Below, piece by piece: positions 27,908-36,247 of a DNA stretch of 64,000 nt. Below the pieces are notes generated by a model. The model had not been told where the DNA came from. It was given only the letters and a program-made list of their open reading frames with translations, and ran no database searches. The translations under genes and the position numbers were made by a program. Source of the stretch: Alphaproteobacteria bacterium (GTDB lineage: Bacteria > Pseudomonadota > Alphaproteobacteria > Rhodospirillales > Rhodospirillaceae); assembly GCA_030604885.1 (NCBI GenBank), contig JAUVUZ010000009.1, positions 39,020 to 103,019 of the forward strand, given 5' to 3'. The stretch's first letter is position 1; each line of letters begins with the position of its first letter.

Positions 27908-30514
27908 ATGGTCAAACGCATGTTGATCGACGCCACGCATCCGGAAGAGACGCGTGTCGTTGTTATGAATGGGACGCGGCTTGAAGAATTCGACGTCGAG
28001 ACGTCGACGAAGCGGCAAATCAAAGGAAACGTCTATCTCGCCAAGGTCGTCCGCGTGGAGCCTTCGCTCCAGGCGGCCTTCGTCGATTACGGCGGCAACC
28101 GGCACGGTTTCCTCGCGTTCAGCGAAATCCACCCCGACTACTACCAGATCCCGGTCGCGGACCGGCAGCGTCTGATCGCCGAGGCCGCCTCCCACGGCGC
28201 CGACGCGGACCACGACCCCGAACCGGCCGAGGCGCCCGACGCCGTCGACGACGCCGAAGCGGTCGAGGCGGACGTCAACGGCTCGGTGGAACCGGCGCCG
28301 GAGCACGACCCCACCATCGAGCACCTGGGCGGCGACGACGCCGACGACGCCTCGGTCACCCGCGCGCGGCAGAAGCCCTATCGCCAGTACAAGATCCAGG
28401 AGGTGATCAAGCGCCGCCAGATCATGCTGGTGCAGGTGGTCAAGGAGGAGCGCGGCAACAAGGGCGCGGCCCTCACCACCTTCCTCTCCCTCGCCGGGCG
28501 CTATTGCGTGCTGATGCCCAACACCCCGCGCGGCGGCGGCGTCTCCCGCAAGATCACCTCGGCCACCGACCGCCGCCGGTTGAAGGACATGATGTCCGGC
28601 CTCGAGATTCCCGACGGCATGGCGGTGATCGTGCGCACCGCCGGGTCGGAGCGCTCCAAGGCCGAGATCAAGCGCGACTACGAATACCTGCTGCGCACCT
28701 GGGGGGCGATCCGCACCCTCACCCTCGAATCCCGCGCCCCGGCCTGCGTCTACGAGGAAGCGACGCTGATCAAGCGCGCGATCCGCGACATCTACGCCCG
28801 CGACATCGAGGAAGTGCTGGTAGAGGGCGACGAGGGCTACCGCGTCGCCAAGGACTTCATGAAGGCGCTCACGCCGAGCCACGCCAAGAAGGTCCAGCCC
28901 TACCGCGACACCAACCAGATGCCGCTGTTCCACCGCTTCCAGGTGGAAAGCCAGCTCGAAGCCCTGCACAACATCCAGGTGACGCTGAAGTCGGGCGGTT
29001 ACATCGTCATCAACCCGACCGAAGCGCTGGTCTCCATCGACGTCAACTCGGGCCGTTCGACGCGCGAGCGCAACATCGAGGAAACCGCCCTCAAGACCAA
29101 CCTCGAGGCCTCCGACGAGATCGCCCGCCAGCTCCGCCTGCGCGACCTCGCGGGTCTGGTGGTGATCGACTACATCGACATGGAGGACGCGAAGAACAAC
29201 GCGGCGGTGGAACGGCGCCTCAAGGAAGCGCTGCGCTCCGACCGCGCGCGCATCCAGATCGGCCGCATCAGCCCGTTCGGCCTGATGGAACTCTCCCGCC
29301 AGCGCCTGCGCCCGAGCTTCGTCGAGAACTCCTACGTCACCTGCCCGCACTGCAAGGGGTCGGGCATGATCCGCTCGATCGAGAGCGAGGTGGTGCGCAT
29401 CCTCCGCGTGATCGAGGAGGAAGGCGTGCGCCGCCGCTCCGCCGAGATCGCGGTGACGGTGCCCTACCAGGTGGCGCTCTACATTCTCAACCAGAAGCGC
29501 ACCGCCCTCGCCGAGATCGAAGCCCGCTACGGCTTCTCGGTGCAGGTCAACGGCTCCGAGCAGATGCTCGGCGAGCTCAACATCGAGCGCCTGCGCGCCC
29601 TCACCAAGGCCGAGAGCGACGCCCTCGCCGCCGCCCAGCCGCCGTCGCAGCCCGTGCCGGTGGAGCCGGACGACGAGATCGAGGACGAGGACGACGAGGC
29701 GGTCGAGGACGACGAGACCGCCGCCGCCGCCCTGCCCGCGCCGGAAGAGGCCAAGGGCGACGGCAGCCGCAAGAAGCGCCGCCGCCGCAAGCGTCGCGGC
29801 AAGCGCGAGAACGGCGAAGGCGTCGAGGGCGTCGAGACCGCCGCGATGCCGGTGAACGAAAACGGCACCGTGGACGTGGACTCCGACGAGGACGACGACG
29901 CCGCCCCGGTTTCCACCCCGACGGGCGAGGAGGAGCCGAAGAAGTCGCGCCGTCGCGGCCGTCGCGGCGGCCGCCGCCGCAACCGCCCGGCCCAGGGCGA
30001 GCAGGGCGACGTGACGGTGGAGCAGGTCAACGACATCCTCTCCGAGGAGATCGTGGGCGAGCCGGAAACCGAGATCGCGATCGCGGCGGTGCCGGAGGCC
30101 CCGGCCGAGATCGAGATCCCCGCCGAGCCGCAATCGGTTGTCGCCGAGCCGGTGGCCGAACCCACCCCGGCTGAAGAGGCCCCGGCCAAGCCGAAGCGCA
30201 GCCGCGCCCGCAAGCCCAAGGCGGAAGAGGCCCCGGCGCCCGAACCCGCCGCGACGGAAGAGGCCCCGGCCAAGCCGAAGCGCAGCCGCGCCCGCAAGCC
30301 CAAGGCCGACCCGGCGGCGGATGCCGCCCCGGCCGAGGCGCCGACGGCGGTGCCGACCGCGGTCGAACCCGAGCCGGTCGCCGAGACCGTGGAACCGGTT
30401 GCGGCCGAACCCGCGCCGGAAGCCCCGGCCGAACCGGCCCCGGCCGAGGAAGCGCCCGCCGAGCCGGAGGCGGCGGAAAGCGGTCCGCCGCGCCGCGGCT
30501 GGTGGAGCCGCTGA
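27908..30514 (+). CDS. rne: Ribonuclease E
   Basis: Essential endoribonuclease and scaffold of the RNA degradosome; 868 residues. The N-terminal half has the S1/RNase E catalytic region, with an acidic insert (about residues 95-140) splitting the S1 domain as in many alphaproteobacteria. DVNSGRS and VIDYIDMED supply the metal-binding aspartates, and CPHCKGSG forms the zinc link. From about residue 575 the protein becomes a disordered scaffold with acidic runs, two Arg/Lys clusters (KKRRRRKRRGKR, RRRGRRGGRRR) and a duplicated EEAPAKPKRSRARKPKA segment. The start ATG at 27908 is followed by MVKRMLIDA. A strong terminator follows the gene. Confidence 0.97.
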   Translation: MVKRMLIDATHPEETRVVVMNGTRLEEFDVETSTKRQIKGNVYLAKVVRVEPSLQAAFVDYGGNRHGFLAFSEIHPDYYQIPVADRQRLIAEAASHGADADHDPEPAEAPDAVDDAEAVEADVNGSVEPAPEHDPTIEHLGGDDADDASVTRARQKPYRQYKIQEVIKRRQIMLVQVVKEERGNKGAALTTFLSLAGRYCVLMPNTPRGGGVSRKITSATDRRRLKDMMSGLEIPDGMAVIVRTAGSERSKAEIKRDYEYLLRTWGAIRTLTLESRAPACVYEEATLIKRAIRDIYARDIEEVLVEGDEGYRVAKDFMKALTPSHAKKVQPYRDTNQMPLFHRFQVESQLEALHNIQVTLKSGGYIVINPTEALVSIDVNSGRSTRERNIEETALKTNLEASDEIARQLRLRDLAGLVVIDYIDMEDAKNNAAVERRLKEALRSDRARIQIGRISPFGLMELSRQRLRPSFVENSYVTCPHCKGSGMIRSIESEVVRILRVIEEEGVRRRSAEIAVTVPYQVALYILNQKRTALAEIEARYGFSVQVNGSEQMLGELNIERLRALTKAESDALAAAQPPSQPVPVEPDDEIEDEDDEAVEDDETAAAALPAPEEAKGDGSRKKRRRRKRRGKRENGEGVEGVETAAMPVNENGTVDVDSDEDDDAAPVSTPTGEEEPKKSRRRGRRGGRRRNRPAQGEQGDVTVEQVNDILSEEIVGEPETEIAIAAVPEAPAEIEIPAEPQSVVAEPVAEPTPAEEAPAKPKRSRARKPKAEEAPAPEPAATEEAPAKPKRSRARKPKADPAADAAPAEAPTAVPTAVEPEPVAETVEPVAAEPAPEAPAEPAPAEEAPAEPEAAESGPPRRGWWSR
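30173..30306 (+). repeat. Duplicated 50-bp segment inside the rne tail
   Basis: Identical 50-base stretches at 30173-30222 and 30257-30306 encode EEAPAKPKRSRARKPKA twice. Identity at DNA level points to a recent in-frame duplication of a basic, probably RNA- or partner-binding, segment of the RNase E scaffold. Confidence 0.85.
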
Positions 30515-30532
30515 GCGGGTCCTCCGAAATCC

Positions 30533-30562
30533 GGGCCGGAGCGCATCGCTCCGGCCCTTTTT
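30533..30562 (+). terminator. Rho-independent terminator of rne
   Basis: A perfect 11-bp stem (GGGCCGGAGCG/CGCTCCGGCCC) with a three-base loop is followed by five T's. It lies about 20 bases after the rne stop codon and separates rne from the SMR operon. Confidence 0.92.
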
Positions 30563-30617
30563 CTTTCCGCCGGATGGCCTTAAGTGTTTCCGACGTGATT
30601 GCTGCACGAGGTTCCCC

Positions 30618-30956
30618 ATGGGCATCGCCCACCTGTATCTCTCCCTCGCCATCCTCACCGAGGTGATCGGCACCAGTTGCATGAAGCTCACCGAGGGCTT
30701 CACCCGGCCGGTGCCGACCATCGTGATGGCGGTGTGCTATATCGCCGCGATCTGGCTGATGAGCCTGTCGGTGCGCACCCTGCCGATCGGCTTCGTCTAC
30801 GCGGTGTGGGCGGGGGTGGGCATCGTGGTGATCGCCCTGGTCGGGGTGTTCCTCTACGACGAGCCGGTGGACCTGCCGGGCGCGGCGGGCATCGCCCTGA
30901 TCGTCGGCGGCGTGGTGCTGCTCAACGCCTTCTCGCGCATGGGGGGCCGGGCATGA
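30618..30956 (+). CDS. Small multidrug resistance (SMR) family transporter
   Basis: Four-helix inner-membrane exporter of 112 residues in the EmrE/QacE/SugE family. The essential membrane glutamate is E15 (SLAILTEVIGT), and the later YAVWAGVGIVVI segment resembles the EmrE drug-export branch more than the guanidinium (SugE/Gdx) branch, which usually has WTGIG. The ATG at 30618 has GAGG upstream. The stop overlaps the lipocalin start (ATGA), making it the first gene of a four-gene unit. Drug export is inferred from the motif; a polyamine or guanidinium substrate remains possible. Confidence 0.92.
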   Translation: MGIAHLYLSLAILTEVIGTSCMKLTEGFTRPVPTIVMAVCYIAAIWLMSLSVRTLPIGFVYAVWAGVGIVVIALVGVFLYDEPVDLPGAAGIALIVGGVVLLNAFSRMGGRA

Positions 30957-31477
30957 AGCGCCTGCTGCCGCTGCTCGCGCTGCTGACCGGCTGCGCGGTG
31001 AACCCGCCCGAGGGGGTGCGCCCGGTGGAAGGCTTCGACGTCTCCCGCTACCTCGGCACCTGGCACGAGATCGCGCGCCTCGACCATCGCTTCGAGCGCG
31101 GCCTGGTGGCGGTCACCGCCACCTACGAACTGCGCGACGACGGCACCCTGAAGGTGGTCAACCGCGGCTTCGACCCCGCCAAGTGCGCCTGGCGCGAGGC
31201 CGAGGGCCGCGCCAAGTTCACCGGCCCCACCGACATGGGGCAGCTCAAGGTGAGCTTCTTCGGGCCGTTCTATGGCGGCTACACGATTTTCGCCCTAGAT
31301 CATCGGGAGTATCGCTGGGCGGCGGTGAGCGGGCCGAATCGCGACTACCTCTGGTTCCTCGCCCGCGACGCGGCGATTTCCGACGCGTTGCGCGACCGCC
31401 TGGTGGCCGAGGCCCGCGCCCTCGGCTTCGCCACCGACCGCCTGATCTGGGTGCCACAGGAGACCCCGCCATGCTGA
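30953..31477 (+). CDS. blc: Bacterial lipocalin, outer-membrane lipoprotein (Blc-like)
   Basis: A 174-residue lipoprotein with a signal sequence and lipobox ending LLTGC. The lipocalin fold is marked by YLGTWHEIARLDHRFERG at the first strand, then GGYTIFALD and the conserved YRWAAVSGPNRDYLWFLAR. Family members bind lysophospholipids or fatty acids in the envelope. Its start overlaps the SMR gene by four bases, and its stop overlaps the next lipoprotein gene by seven, so expression is coupled. The pairing of SMR and blc (as with sugE and blc in enterobacteria) suggests an envelope-stress link, though the mechanism is unknown. Confidence 0.93.
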   Translation: MKRLLPLLALLTGCAVNPPEGVRPVEGFDVSRYLGTWHEIARLDHRFERGLVAVTATYELRDDGTLKVVNRGFDPAKCAWREAEGRAKFTGPTDMGQLKVSFFGPFYGGYTIFALDHREYRWAAVSGPNRDYLWFLARDAAISDALRDRLVAEARALGFATDRLIWVPQETPPC

Positions 31478-31908
31478 GGCGCGCCCTACCCCTGGCTCTG
31501 CTGGTGCCGCTCGCCGCCTGCGCGAGCTTCGACCGGCTCGACCAGGGTCTCTCGACCCTCCAGGGCCAGCACCGCGACGTGGCGATCGCGCGCCTCGGCT
31601 TCCCCACCGAGCAGAAGGAGATCGCGGGGCGGGACGTCTACGTCTGGCATCGCGGCAGCCTGTTCTACCAGCCCGCCACCTATTTCGGCGGCTGCGACTC
31701 GCGCTACGGCGGCATGCGCTCGATGAGCTGCGTCGGCTTCATGCCGAGCGTCACCGACACCCGCTGCACGGTGCGGGTGATCGCGGAAAAGGACGGCACC
31801 ATCGTCCAGACCGACCGCGAGGGCGACCCCAACTCCTGCGGCTTCTACGCCGACCGCCTGCAAGGCGGCGTGCCGATTTCCGACCCGCCGCCGCCCAAGA
31901 CGCCCTGA
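31471..31908 (+). CDS. Small lipoprotein of unknown function
   Basis: A 145-residue predicted lipoprotein with lipobox LAAC after a short hydrophobic signal. The mature part begins FDRLDQGLSTLQGQ and contains a segment reminiscent of SmpA/BamE-like lipoproteins (AIARLGFPTEQKEIAGRDVYVW) followed by four or more cysteines (GGCDSRYGG, MSCVGF, DTRCTV, NSCGF) that could form disulfides. A Pro-rich tail ends the protein. It overlaps blc by seven bases and precedes an exported esterase by four, so it belongs to the same operon. I do not recognise a specific function. Confidence 0.78.
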   Translation: MLRRALPLALLVPLAACASFDRLDQGLSTLQGQHRDVAIARLGFPTEQKEIAGRDVYVWHRGSLFYQPATYFGGCDSRYGGMRSMSCVGFMPSVTDTRCTVRVIAEKDGTIVQTDREGDPNSCGFYADRLQGGVPISDPPPPKTP

Positions 31909-31912
31909 TCCG

Positions 31913-32734
31913 GTGCGCCGCGCCGTCCTCGCCCTCGCTCTCTGGCTCGCCGCCGCGCCCACCGCCGACGCGGGGGTGACCGACCGCCTCGCCGATTGGG
32001 CGGCGCGGGCGCGCGCCTCGGGCACGGTGGAGCGACGCATCGCGGTGGACGGCGTGCCGCGCAGCTACCGCCTGCACCTGCCCGCCGACCGGCCGGAGGG
32101 GCCGCTGGCGCTGGTGCTCGACTTCCACGGCTACGGCCTCACCGCCGCACGGGAGGAAGGCCTCTCCGGATTTTCCGCCGTCGCCGACCGGGAGGGCTTC
32201 GCGGTCGCCTATCCCCAGGCGGACGGCAAGGGCTGGCGCGCCTTCGGCAACGACGGCGCGGATCTCGCCTACGTGCGCGCGCTGCTGGCGGATGTCGCCC
32301 GCGCCGCGCCGGTGGACCCGGAGCGCGTCTACGCGGCGGGGATTTCCAACGGCGCGCAGATGACCGTCGCCGCCGCCTGCGCCCTGCCCGGCCGCTTCGC
32401 CGCGGTGGCGTTGGTGGCGGGCGGGTATTCCGCGCCGTGCGCGCCGCCGCGCCCGTCCGCGCTGATCTACCACGGCACCGCCGACCGGGTGCTGGCCTAC
32501 GACGGCCGCCCGCCCGAACGGCTGCCGGTGCGCGACTTCGCCGCCGCCTGGGGCGCCGCGCCCGGCTGCGAGCCGGCGGCGGAACCCCTGGCGGCGGAGG
32601 CCGGGGCGCGCCGCGAGCGCTGGGCCTGCCCCGGCGCCCTGGCCGAACTCGTCACCCTCGAAGGCCACGGCCACGCCTGGCCCGAGGCCGCGGCGGCGGA
32701 GATCTGGCGGTTCTTCCGTGCCCGGTCCGAGTAA
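31913..32734 (+). CDS. Exported PHB depolymerase/LpqC-like esterase
   Basis: A 273-residue alpha/beta hydrolase with an N-terminal signal peptide (AVLALALWLAAAPTADA). It resembles the LpqC/polyhydroxybutyrate depolymerase/feruloyl esterase group: PLALVLDFHGYG (oxyanion), AGISNGAQM with the nucleophilic serine, HGTADRVLAYDG with the acid, and GHGHAWP with the histidine. The start is GTG at 31913, four bases after the lipoprotein stop. The substrate is unknown; esterases of this group act on feruloyl or acetyl esters or polyesters. It is the last gene of the SMR-lipocalin-lipoprotein operon and converges on an SDR gene. Confidence 0.84.
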   Translation: MRRAVLALALWLAAAPTADAGVTDRLADWAARARASGTVERRIAVDGVPRSYRLHLPADRPEGPLALVLDFHGYGLTAAREEGLSGFSAVADREGFAVAYPQADGKGWRAFGNDGADLAYVRALLADVARAAPVDPERVYAAGISNGAQMTVAAACALPGRFAAVALVAGGYSAPCAPPRPSALIYHGTADRVLAYDGRPPERLPVRDFAAAWGAAPGCEPAAEPLAAEAGARRERWACPGALAELVTLEGHGHAWPEAAAAEIWRFFRARSE

Positions 32735-32737
32735 GCG

Positions 32738-33604
32738 TCACACCGCGTCGGGGAAGCTGCCGTCGGCGGCGGCGGAAAGGTGCTTCCACGCCTCCAGTTC
32801 CCGTCCCCAGGCGGCGAGCTTGGCGGCGACGATCTCCACCGCGTCGCTGCCCGCCGCGAAGTGGACCGGCGGCGCCGGTTCGTCGGCCAGCGCCAGCAGG
32901 GTTTGCGCCAGCCGCTCCGGGTCGCCGGGCTGCTTGTGGTTGCGCTGGGCGTAGCCGCCCTTGATCGCCGCCGTCACCTCGGCGTAGTCGTCGATGGCGA
33001 TGTCGCCGAAGCGCATCGAGGACTCGTCGAGGAAGTCGGTGCGGAAATACCCCGGCTCGACCACGGTGACGAAGATCCCGAGCGGCTTCACCTCCGCCGC
33101 CAGGCCCTCGGAAAAGCCGCCCACCGCGAACTTGCTGGCGGCGTAGAGCGAGCCGCCCGGCCGCCCCCGCACCCCGGCGATGGAGGAGAAGTTGAAGATC
33201 CGCCCGCTGCGGCGGGCGCGCATCGCGGGCAGGATCGCGCGCGTCACATGCATCAGGCCGAAGACGTTGACGTCGAACTGGCGCTGCACGTCCTCCGGCG
33301 CGTTGGCCTCGAAGGCGCCGATCTGGCCGTAGCCCGCGGCGTTGACCAGCACGTCCACACGGCCGAAGCGGTTGAGCGCCGCGTTCGCCGCCAGGCGCGC
33401 GTCTTCCGGCCGGGTCACGTCGAGCCGCTCCGCCAGCAGGTTTTCCGCCGCACCGGGCAGATCGGCCAACGCCTCCTCCGCCGCCTCGGGGCGCCGCGCC
33501 GCCGCGACCACCTTGTGCCCCGCGATCAGCGCCGCCCGCGCCACCGCGAAGCCGAGCCCCCGCCCGGCCCCGGTGACGAACCAAACCCGTTCGGACCCAG
33601 TCAT
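32738..33604 (-). CDS. Short-chain dehydrogenase/reductase
   Basis: NAD(P)-dependent oxidoreductase of the classical SDR type; 288 residues. The nucleotide-binding motif is TGAGRGLG, NAAGYG marks the second conserved site, the catalytic serine is in NFSSIAG, and the Y-x-x-x-K pair is YAASK. The C-terminal half (GYFRTDFLDESSMRF) resembles SDRs often annotated as oxidoreductases of unknown substrate. The ATG at 33604 has a clear GGGGAGG site; the frame continues upstream without one. It is a single-gene unit facing the esterase operon. Confidence 0.9.
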   Translation of the reverse strand: MTGSERVWFVTGAGRGLGFAVARAALIAGHKVVAAARRPEAAEEALADLPGAAENLLAERLDVTRPEDARLAANAALNRFGRVDVLVNAAGYGQIGAFEANAPEDVQRQFDVNVFGLMHVTRAILPAMRARRSGRIFNFSSIAGVRGRPGGSLYAASKFAVGGFSEGLAAEVKPLGIFVTVVEPGYFRTDFLDESSMRFGDIAIDDYAEVTAAIKGGYAQRNHKQPGDPERLAQTLLALADEPAPPVHFAAGSDAVEIVAAKLAAWGRELEAWKHLSAAADGSFPDAV

Positions 33605-33777
33605 GTTTGCCTCCCCTGGATGCCATCCCTTTGAGATAGGCACGATTTCGGCTTTGGCGACGGAATTCGGCGCGCCGCCCGCGGCCGGATGAAATTATCG
33701 ATTATCAGTAATTATGTGTTGACTCCCGAGATGTCCCACGGCACAACTGCTGCCAGCGTAGCGTCGGAGCGCATCTC

Positions 33778-34308
33778 ATGGACAACCCGAAACTGCAGCG
33801 GCTGCTTCTCTGCCTGCGATGGCTGGCGATCGCGGCGCTGCCGTTGATGGTGATCGAGGTCGCCCACGCCTTCGCGTTCGGCCGCAGCTTTTCGGTGGAG
33901 CTGGCAGGCTCGGCGCTGGCGTTCGGCCGCGATGCCCTCGGCGAGACCCGCTGGATGGTGCTGGTGGCGCTGCAATCGGCCTCGAAGCTGCCGTGGCTGC
34001 TGATGATCCTCCAGATCGAGGCGATCGCCCGGCTGCTCGCCCAGGGCGAACCCTTCTCCCACCGCAGCGCCGCCGGTTTCCGCCGCCTCTCCCGCGCGAT
34101 CCTCGGCGTCGCGATTCTCGAAACCCTCGAACGTCCGGCGATCGCCGCCTATCTCGCGCTGTCCGGCGCCGTGCCCGCGCTGCCCGAAATCTCGGTGTTC
34201 GACGTGGTGCGGATCAACATCGTTCTCGGCGCCTCGCTGTTCTTCGTGGTCGCGCTGATCGTCGAGCTCGGCGTGTCGCTGAAGGCCGACGCCGACCTGA
34301 CGATTTAG
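33778..34308 (+). CDS. DUF2975-like membrane protein
   Basis: Integral membrane protein of 176 residues with four predicted helices, including WLAIAALPLMVIEVAHAFAF, LPWLLMILQIEAIARLL and INIVLGASLFFVVALIVELG. The pattern, together with the small XRE regulator starting nine bases downstream, matches the DUF2975/YozG-type pairs seen in many bacteria, whose function is not established. The sequence QGEPFSHRSAAGFRRLSRAI is the conserved cytoplasmic loop of that group. It is upstream of a MipA-family outer-membrane gene in the same direction. Function unknown. Confidence 0.7.
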   Translation: MDNPKLQRLLLCLRWLAIAALPLMVIEVAHAFAFGRSFSVELAGSALAFGRDALGETRWMVLVALQSASKLPWLLMILQIEAIARLLAQGEPFSHRSAAGFRRLSRAILGVAILETLERPAIAAYLALSGAVPALPEISVFDVVRINIVLGASLFFVVALIVELGVSLKADADLTI

Positions 34309-34316
34309 GGGGAGCG

Positions 34317-34553
34317 ATGCCGATCGTGGTGAACCTGGACGTGATGCTGGCGCGGCGCAAGGTGAAGCTCTCCGACCTCTCCGACACGGTGGGGGTGACC
34401 CTCGCCAACCTTTCGATCCTCAAGACCGGCAAGGCGCGCGCGGTGCGCTTCTCCACCCTCGCGGCGATTTGCGCGGCGCTCGACTGCCAACCCGGCGACA
34501 TTCTCGAATACCGAAACCCCGACCCCGCTCTCCTGTCAGAGGATCTGCCATGA
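34317..34553 (+). CDS. Small XRE-family transcriptional regulator (YozG-like)
   Basis: A 78-residue protein consisting of one helix-turn-helix: MLARRKVKLSDLSDTVGVTLANLSILKTGKAR then FSTLAAICAALDCQPGDILEY. This is the Cro/C1 fold of minimal regulators found next to DUF2975 genes. The start ATG at 34317 has a GGGGGAG site. It overlaps the mipA-like start by four bases (ATGA). It probably controls this operon or interprets a signal from the membrane partner; that is inference. Confidence 0.86.
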   Translation: MPIVVNLDVMLARRKVKLSDLSDTVGVTLANLSILKTGKARAVRFSTLAAICAALDCQPGDILEYRNPDPALLSEDLP

Positions 34554-35395
34554 CATCATCGCTTCTCCGCGGCGCCGCCCTCGCCGCCTTCGCCGGCCTC
34601 GCCCTCTCCGGCGCCGCCCACGCCGAATCCCAGCTGGTTCTCGGCGCGGGCGCCGGGGTCAAGCCCGACTACCTCGGCTCCGACGACTACGAGGCGATGG
34701 CGCTGCCGATGCTGCGCTATTCCTGGAGCGGCGAGGCGGCCACCTCCCCCGCCTCCGGCTACAAGACCAGCTTCGGGCTGATCGACGTGCAGGCGGGCTT
34801 CCCCGACGGCGTCGACGTGGGCATCGCGCGCATCGCCACGCCCTCGCGCAACTACACCCTGCGCGTCGGCGGTGGCTACCGCTTCGGCCGCGACGCCGAC
34901 GACAACGACGCCCTGCGCGGTATGGGCGACGTCGACGGCCAGGGCATCGTCCGCGTCTCCATCGCCAGCGAACCCGCCGGGCCGCGCGGGCATGGCACCG
35001 CCTACGGCCTCGCCTACGAGGCGGACGTGACCGACGAAACCAACGGCGAGACGATGACGCTGTTCGTGAAGCACGCCCTGCCGCTCACCGCCCGCACCAC
35101 CCTCACCCTCTCGGGCGACTTGCGCTGGGCGGACGAAGACCAGATGCAGGCCTACTTCGGCGTGACCCCCACCCAGGCGGCGCGCTCGGGGCATGCGCGC
35201 TTCGACGCCGGTTCGGGCTTTTCCGACGCGGGCCTCGCCGCCCGGGTCGACTGGGCGTTCGCCGACCACTGGATCCTGAGCGGCCGGGTGGGCTACACCC
35301 GCCTGCTGGGCGACGCGGCCGACAGCCCGTTGGTGGACGGCGCCGGGTCGGCCAACCAGTTCACCCTCACCAGTGCCATCGCCTACCGCTTCTGA
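34550..35395 (+). CDS. MipA/OmpV-family outer-membrane protein
   Basis: A 281-residue beta-barrel protein with a Sec signal (GAALAAFAGLALSGAAHA). The mature start (LVLGAGAGVKPDYLGSDDYEAMALPMLRYSW) is the hallmark of MipA/OmpV proteins, and the chain ends with an aromatic residue (IAYRF) as required for Bam assembly. In E. coli MipA scaffolds MltA and PBP1B; in others it serves in osmotic or drug tolerance. Its start overlaps the XRE regulator, suggesting a regulated outer-membrane operon. The role here is open. Confidence 0.88.
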   Translation: MTSSLLRGAALAAFAGLALSGAAHAESQLVLGAGAGVKPDYLGSDDYEAMALPMLRYSWSGEAATSPASGYKTSFGLIDVQAGFPDGVDVGIARIATPSRNYTLRVGGGYRFGRDADDNDALRGMGDVDGQGIVRVSIASEPAGPRGHGTAYGLAYEADVTDETNGETMTLFVKHALPLTARTTLTLSGDLRWADEDQMQAYFGVTPTQAARSGHARFDAGSGFSDAGLAARVDWAFADHWILSGRVGYTRLLGDAADSPLVDGAGSANQFTLTSAIAYRF

Positions 35396-35417
35396 CCCCA
35401 CGAAGGAGGACAGCCGG

Positions 35418-35570
35418 ATGACCGAGGACCCGCCGTTGAAGCACCTGATCGCCCGCTCCTCCCGCCTTCCCCGCCCCGCCGCCGGAGCCGAACCGGAGAC
35501 GGAGGCCGAGGCACCCGGCGCGGCGGAGGGCGAGGGCGGCGACGCGGCCCCCTCCCCCCGCCCGCGCTGA
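35418..35570 (+). CDS. Small hypothetical protein, Pro/Glu/Ala-rich
   Basis: A 50-residue open frame beginning MTEDPPLKHLIARSSRLPRP and continuing as a low-complexity acidic Pro/Ala tail. The main support is an ideal AGGAGG ribosome site (35404-35409) eight bases before the ATG, 22 bases after the mipA-like stop and in the same direction. There is no signal, membrane segment or recognisable domain. It may be a real small protein or chance in GC-rich DNA. Confidence 0.42.
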   Translation: MTEDPPLKHLIARSSRLPRPAAGAEPETEAEAPGAAEGEGGDAAPSPRPR

Positions 35571-35637
35571 CCGGAAAGGGGAACATGCGCGGGTCTCGCG
35601 GGTTGTTCGGTCACACCGAGACAACCGGAGACCCGTC

Positions 35638-36144
35638 ATGCACACGATGATCCGCCCGGCGGCGCTGGCCCTTCTGCTGGCGCTGCCCGGCACCCCGGCG
35701 CTGGCCGAGACCACCGCCAACCTCGTCGACCAGAAGGGCCAGGCGGTCGGCACCGCCACCTTCGCCGACACCCCCAAGGGGGTGCTGATCCAGGTGGAGG
35801 CCAAGGGCCTCACCCCCAACACCTGGGTCGGCTTCCACATCCACGAAAAGGGCGTGTGCGACCCGGGCAACACGTTCGCCAGCGCGGGCGGCCACTACAA
35901 CCCGACCGGCGCGGCGCACGGCTACCTCGACCCCAAGGGGCCGCACGCGGGCGACATGCCGAACCAGTACGTCGCCGAGGACGGCACCCTGCGCGCCCAC
36001 GTCTTCAACGCGATGGTGCGGATGGAGGGCGGCGACGCACCGATCCGCGGCAAGTCGCTGATGATCCACGGCCACGCCGACGACTACAAAAGCCAGCCCT
36101 CGGGCGACGCGGGCGACCGCCAGGCCTGCGCGGTGATCAAATAA
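35638..36144 (+). CDS. sodC: Copper/zinc superoxide dismutase, periplasmic
   Basis: Periplasmic enzyme of 168 residues that dismutates superoxide. A signal peptide (ALALLLALPGTPALA) precedes the mature chain. The metal ligands lie in GFHIHEKG, GGHYNP, GPHAGDMPN and MIHGHADDYKSQPSGDAGDRQACAVI, and the disulfide cysteines are in KGVCDPG and RQACAV. The start may be the ATG at 35638 or the one three codons later. It belongs with the exported Msr system among oxidative defences of the envelope in this window. Confidence 0.96.
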   Translation: MHTMIRPAALALLLALPGTPALAETTANLVDQKGQAVGTATFADTPKGVLIQVEAKGLTPNTWVGFHIHEKGVCDPGNTFASAGGHYNPTGAAHGYLDPKGPHAGDMPNQYVAEDGTLRAHVFNAMVRMEGGDAPIRGKSLMIHGHADDYKSQPSGDAGDRQACAVIK

Positions 36145-36191
36145 CCGCTGCGGCTTCCGCGCCGGGATCGGCAAGCACCCCCTGCCGCTAA

Positions 36192-36224
36192 CGGGATGAG
36201 AAGACGTTTGCGCTTCTCATCCCG
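36192..36224. terminator. Strong hairpin between convergent sodC and HpaA-like genes
   Basis: Perfect 12-bp arms (CGGGATGAGAAG/CTTCTCATCCCG) flank a nine-base loop. There is no clean T-run on either side, so it may be a bidirectional transcript-end structure rather than a standard intrinsic terminator. Confidence 0.5.
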
Positions 36225-36247
36225 GCAATCCGTTCCCCACAAGCAGA

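Noticed and set aside
27761..30721. A 986-codon minus-strand open frame over rne
   Set aside because: Gly/Arg/Leu-rich antisense of the RNase E repeats; not a protein-like sequence.
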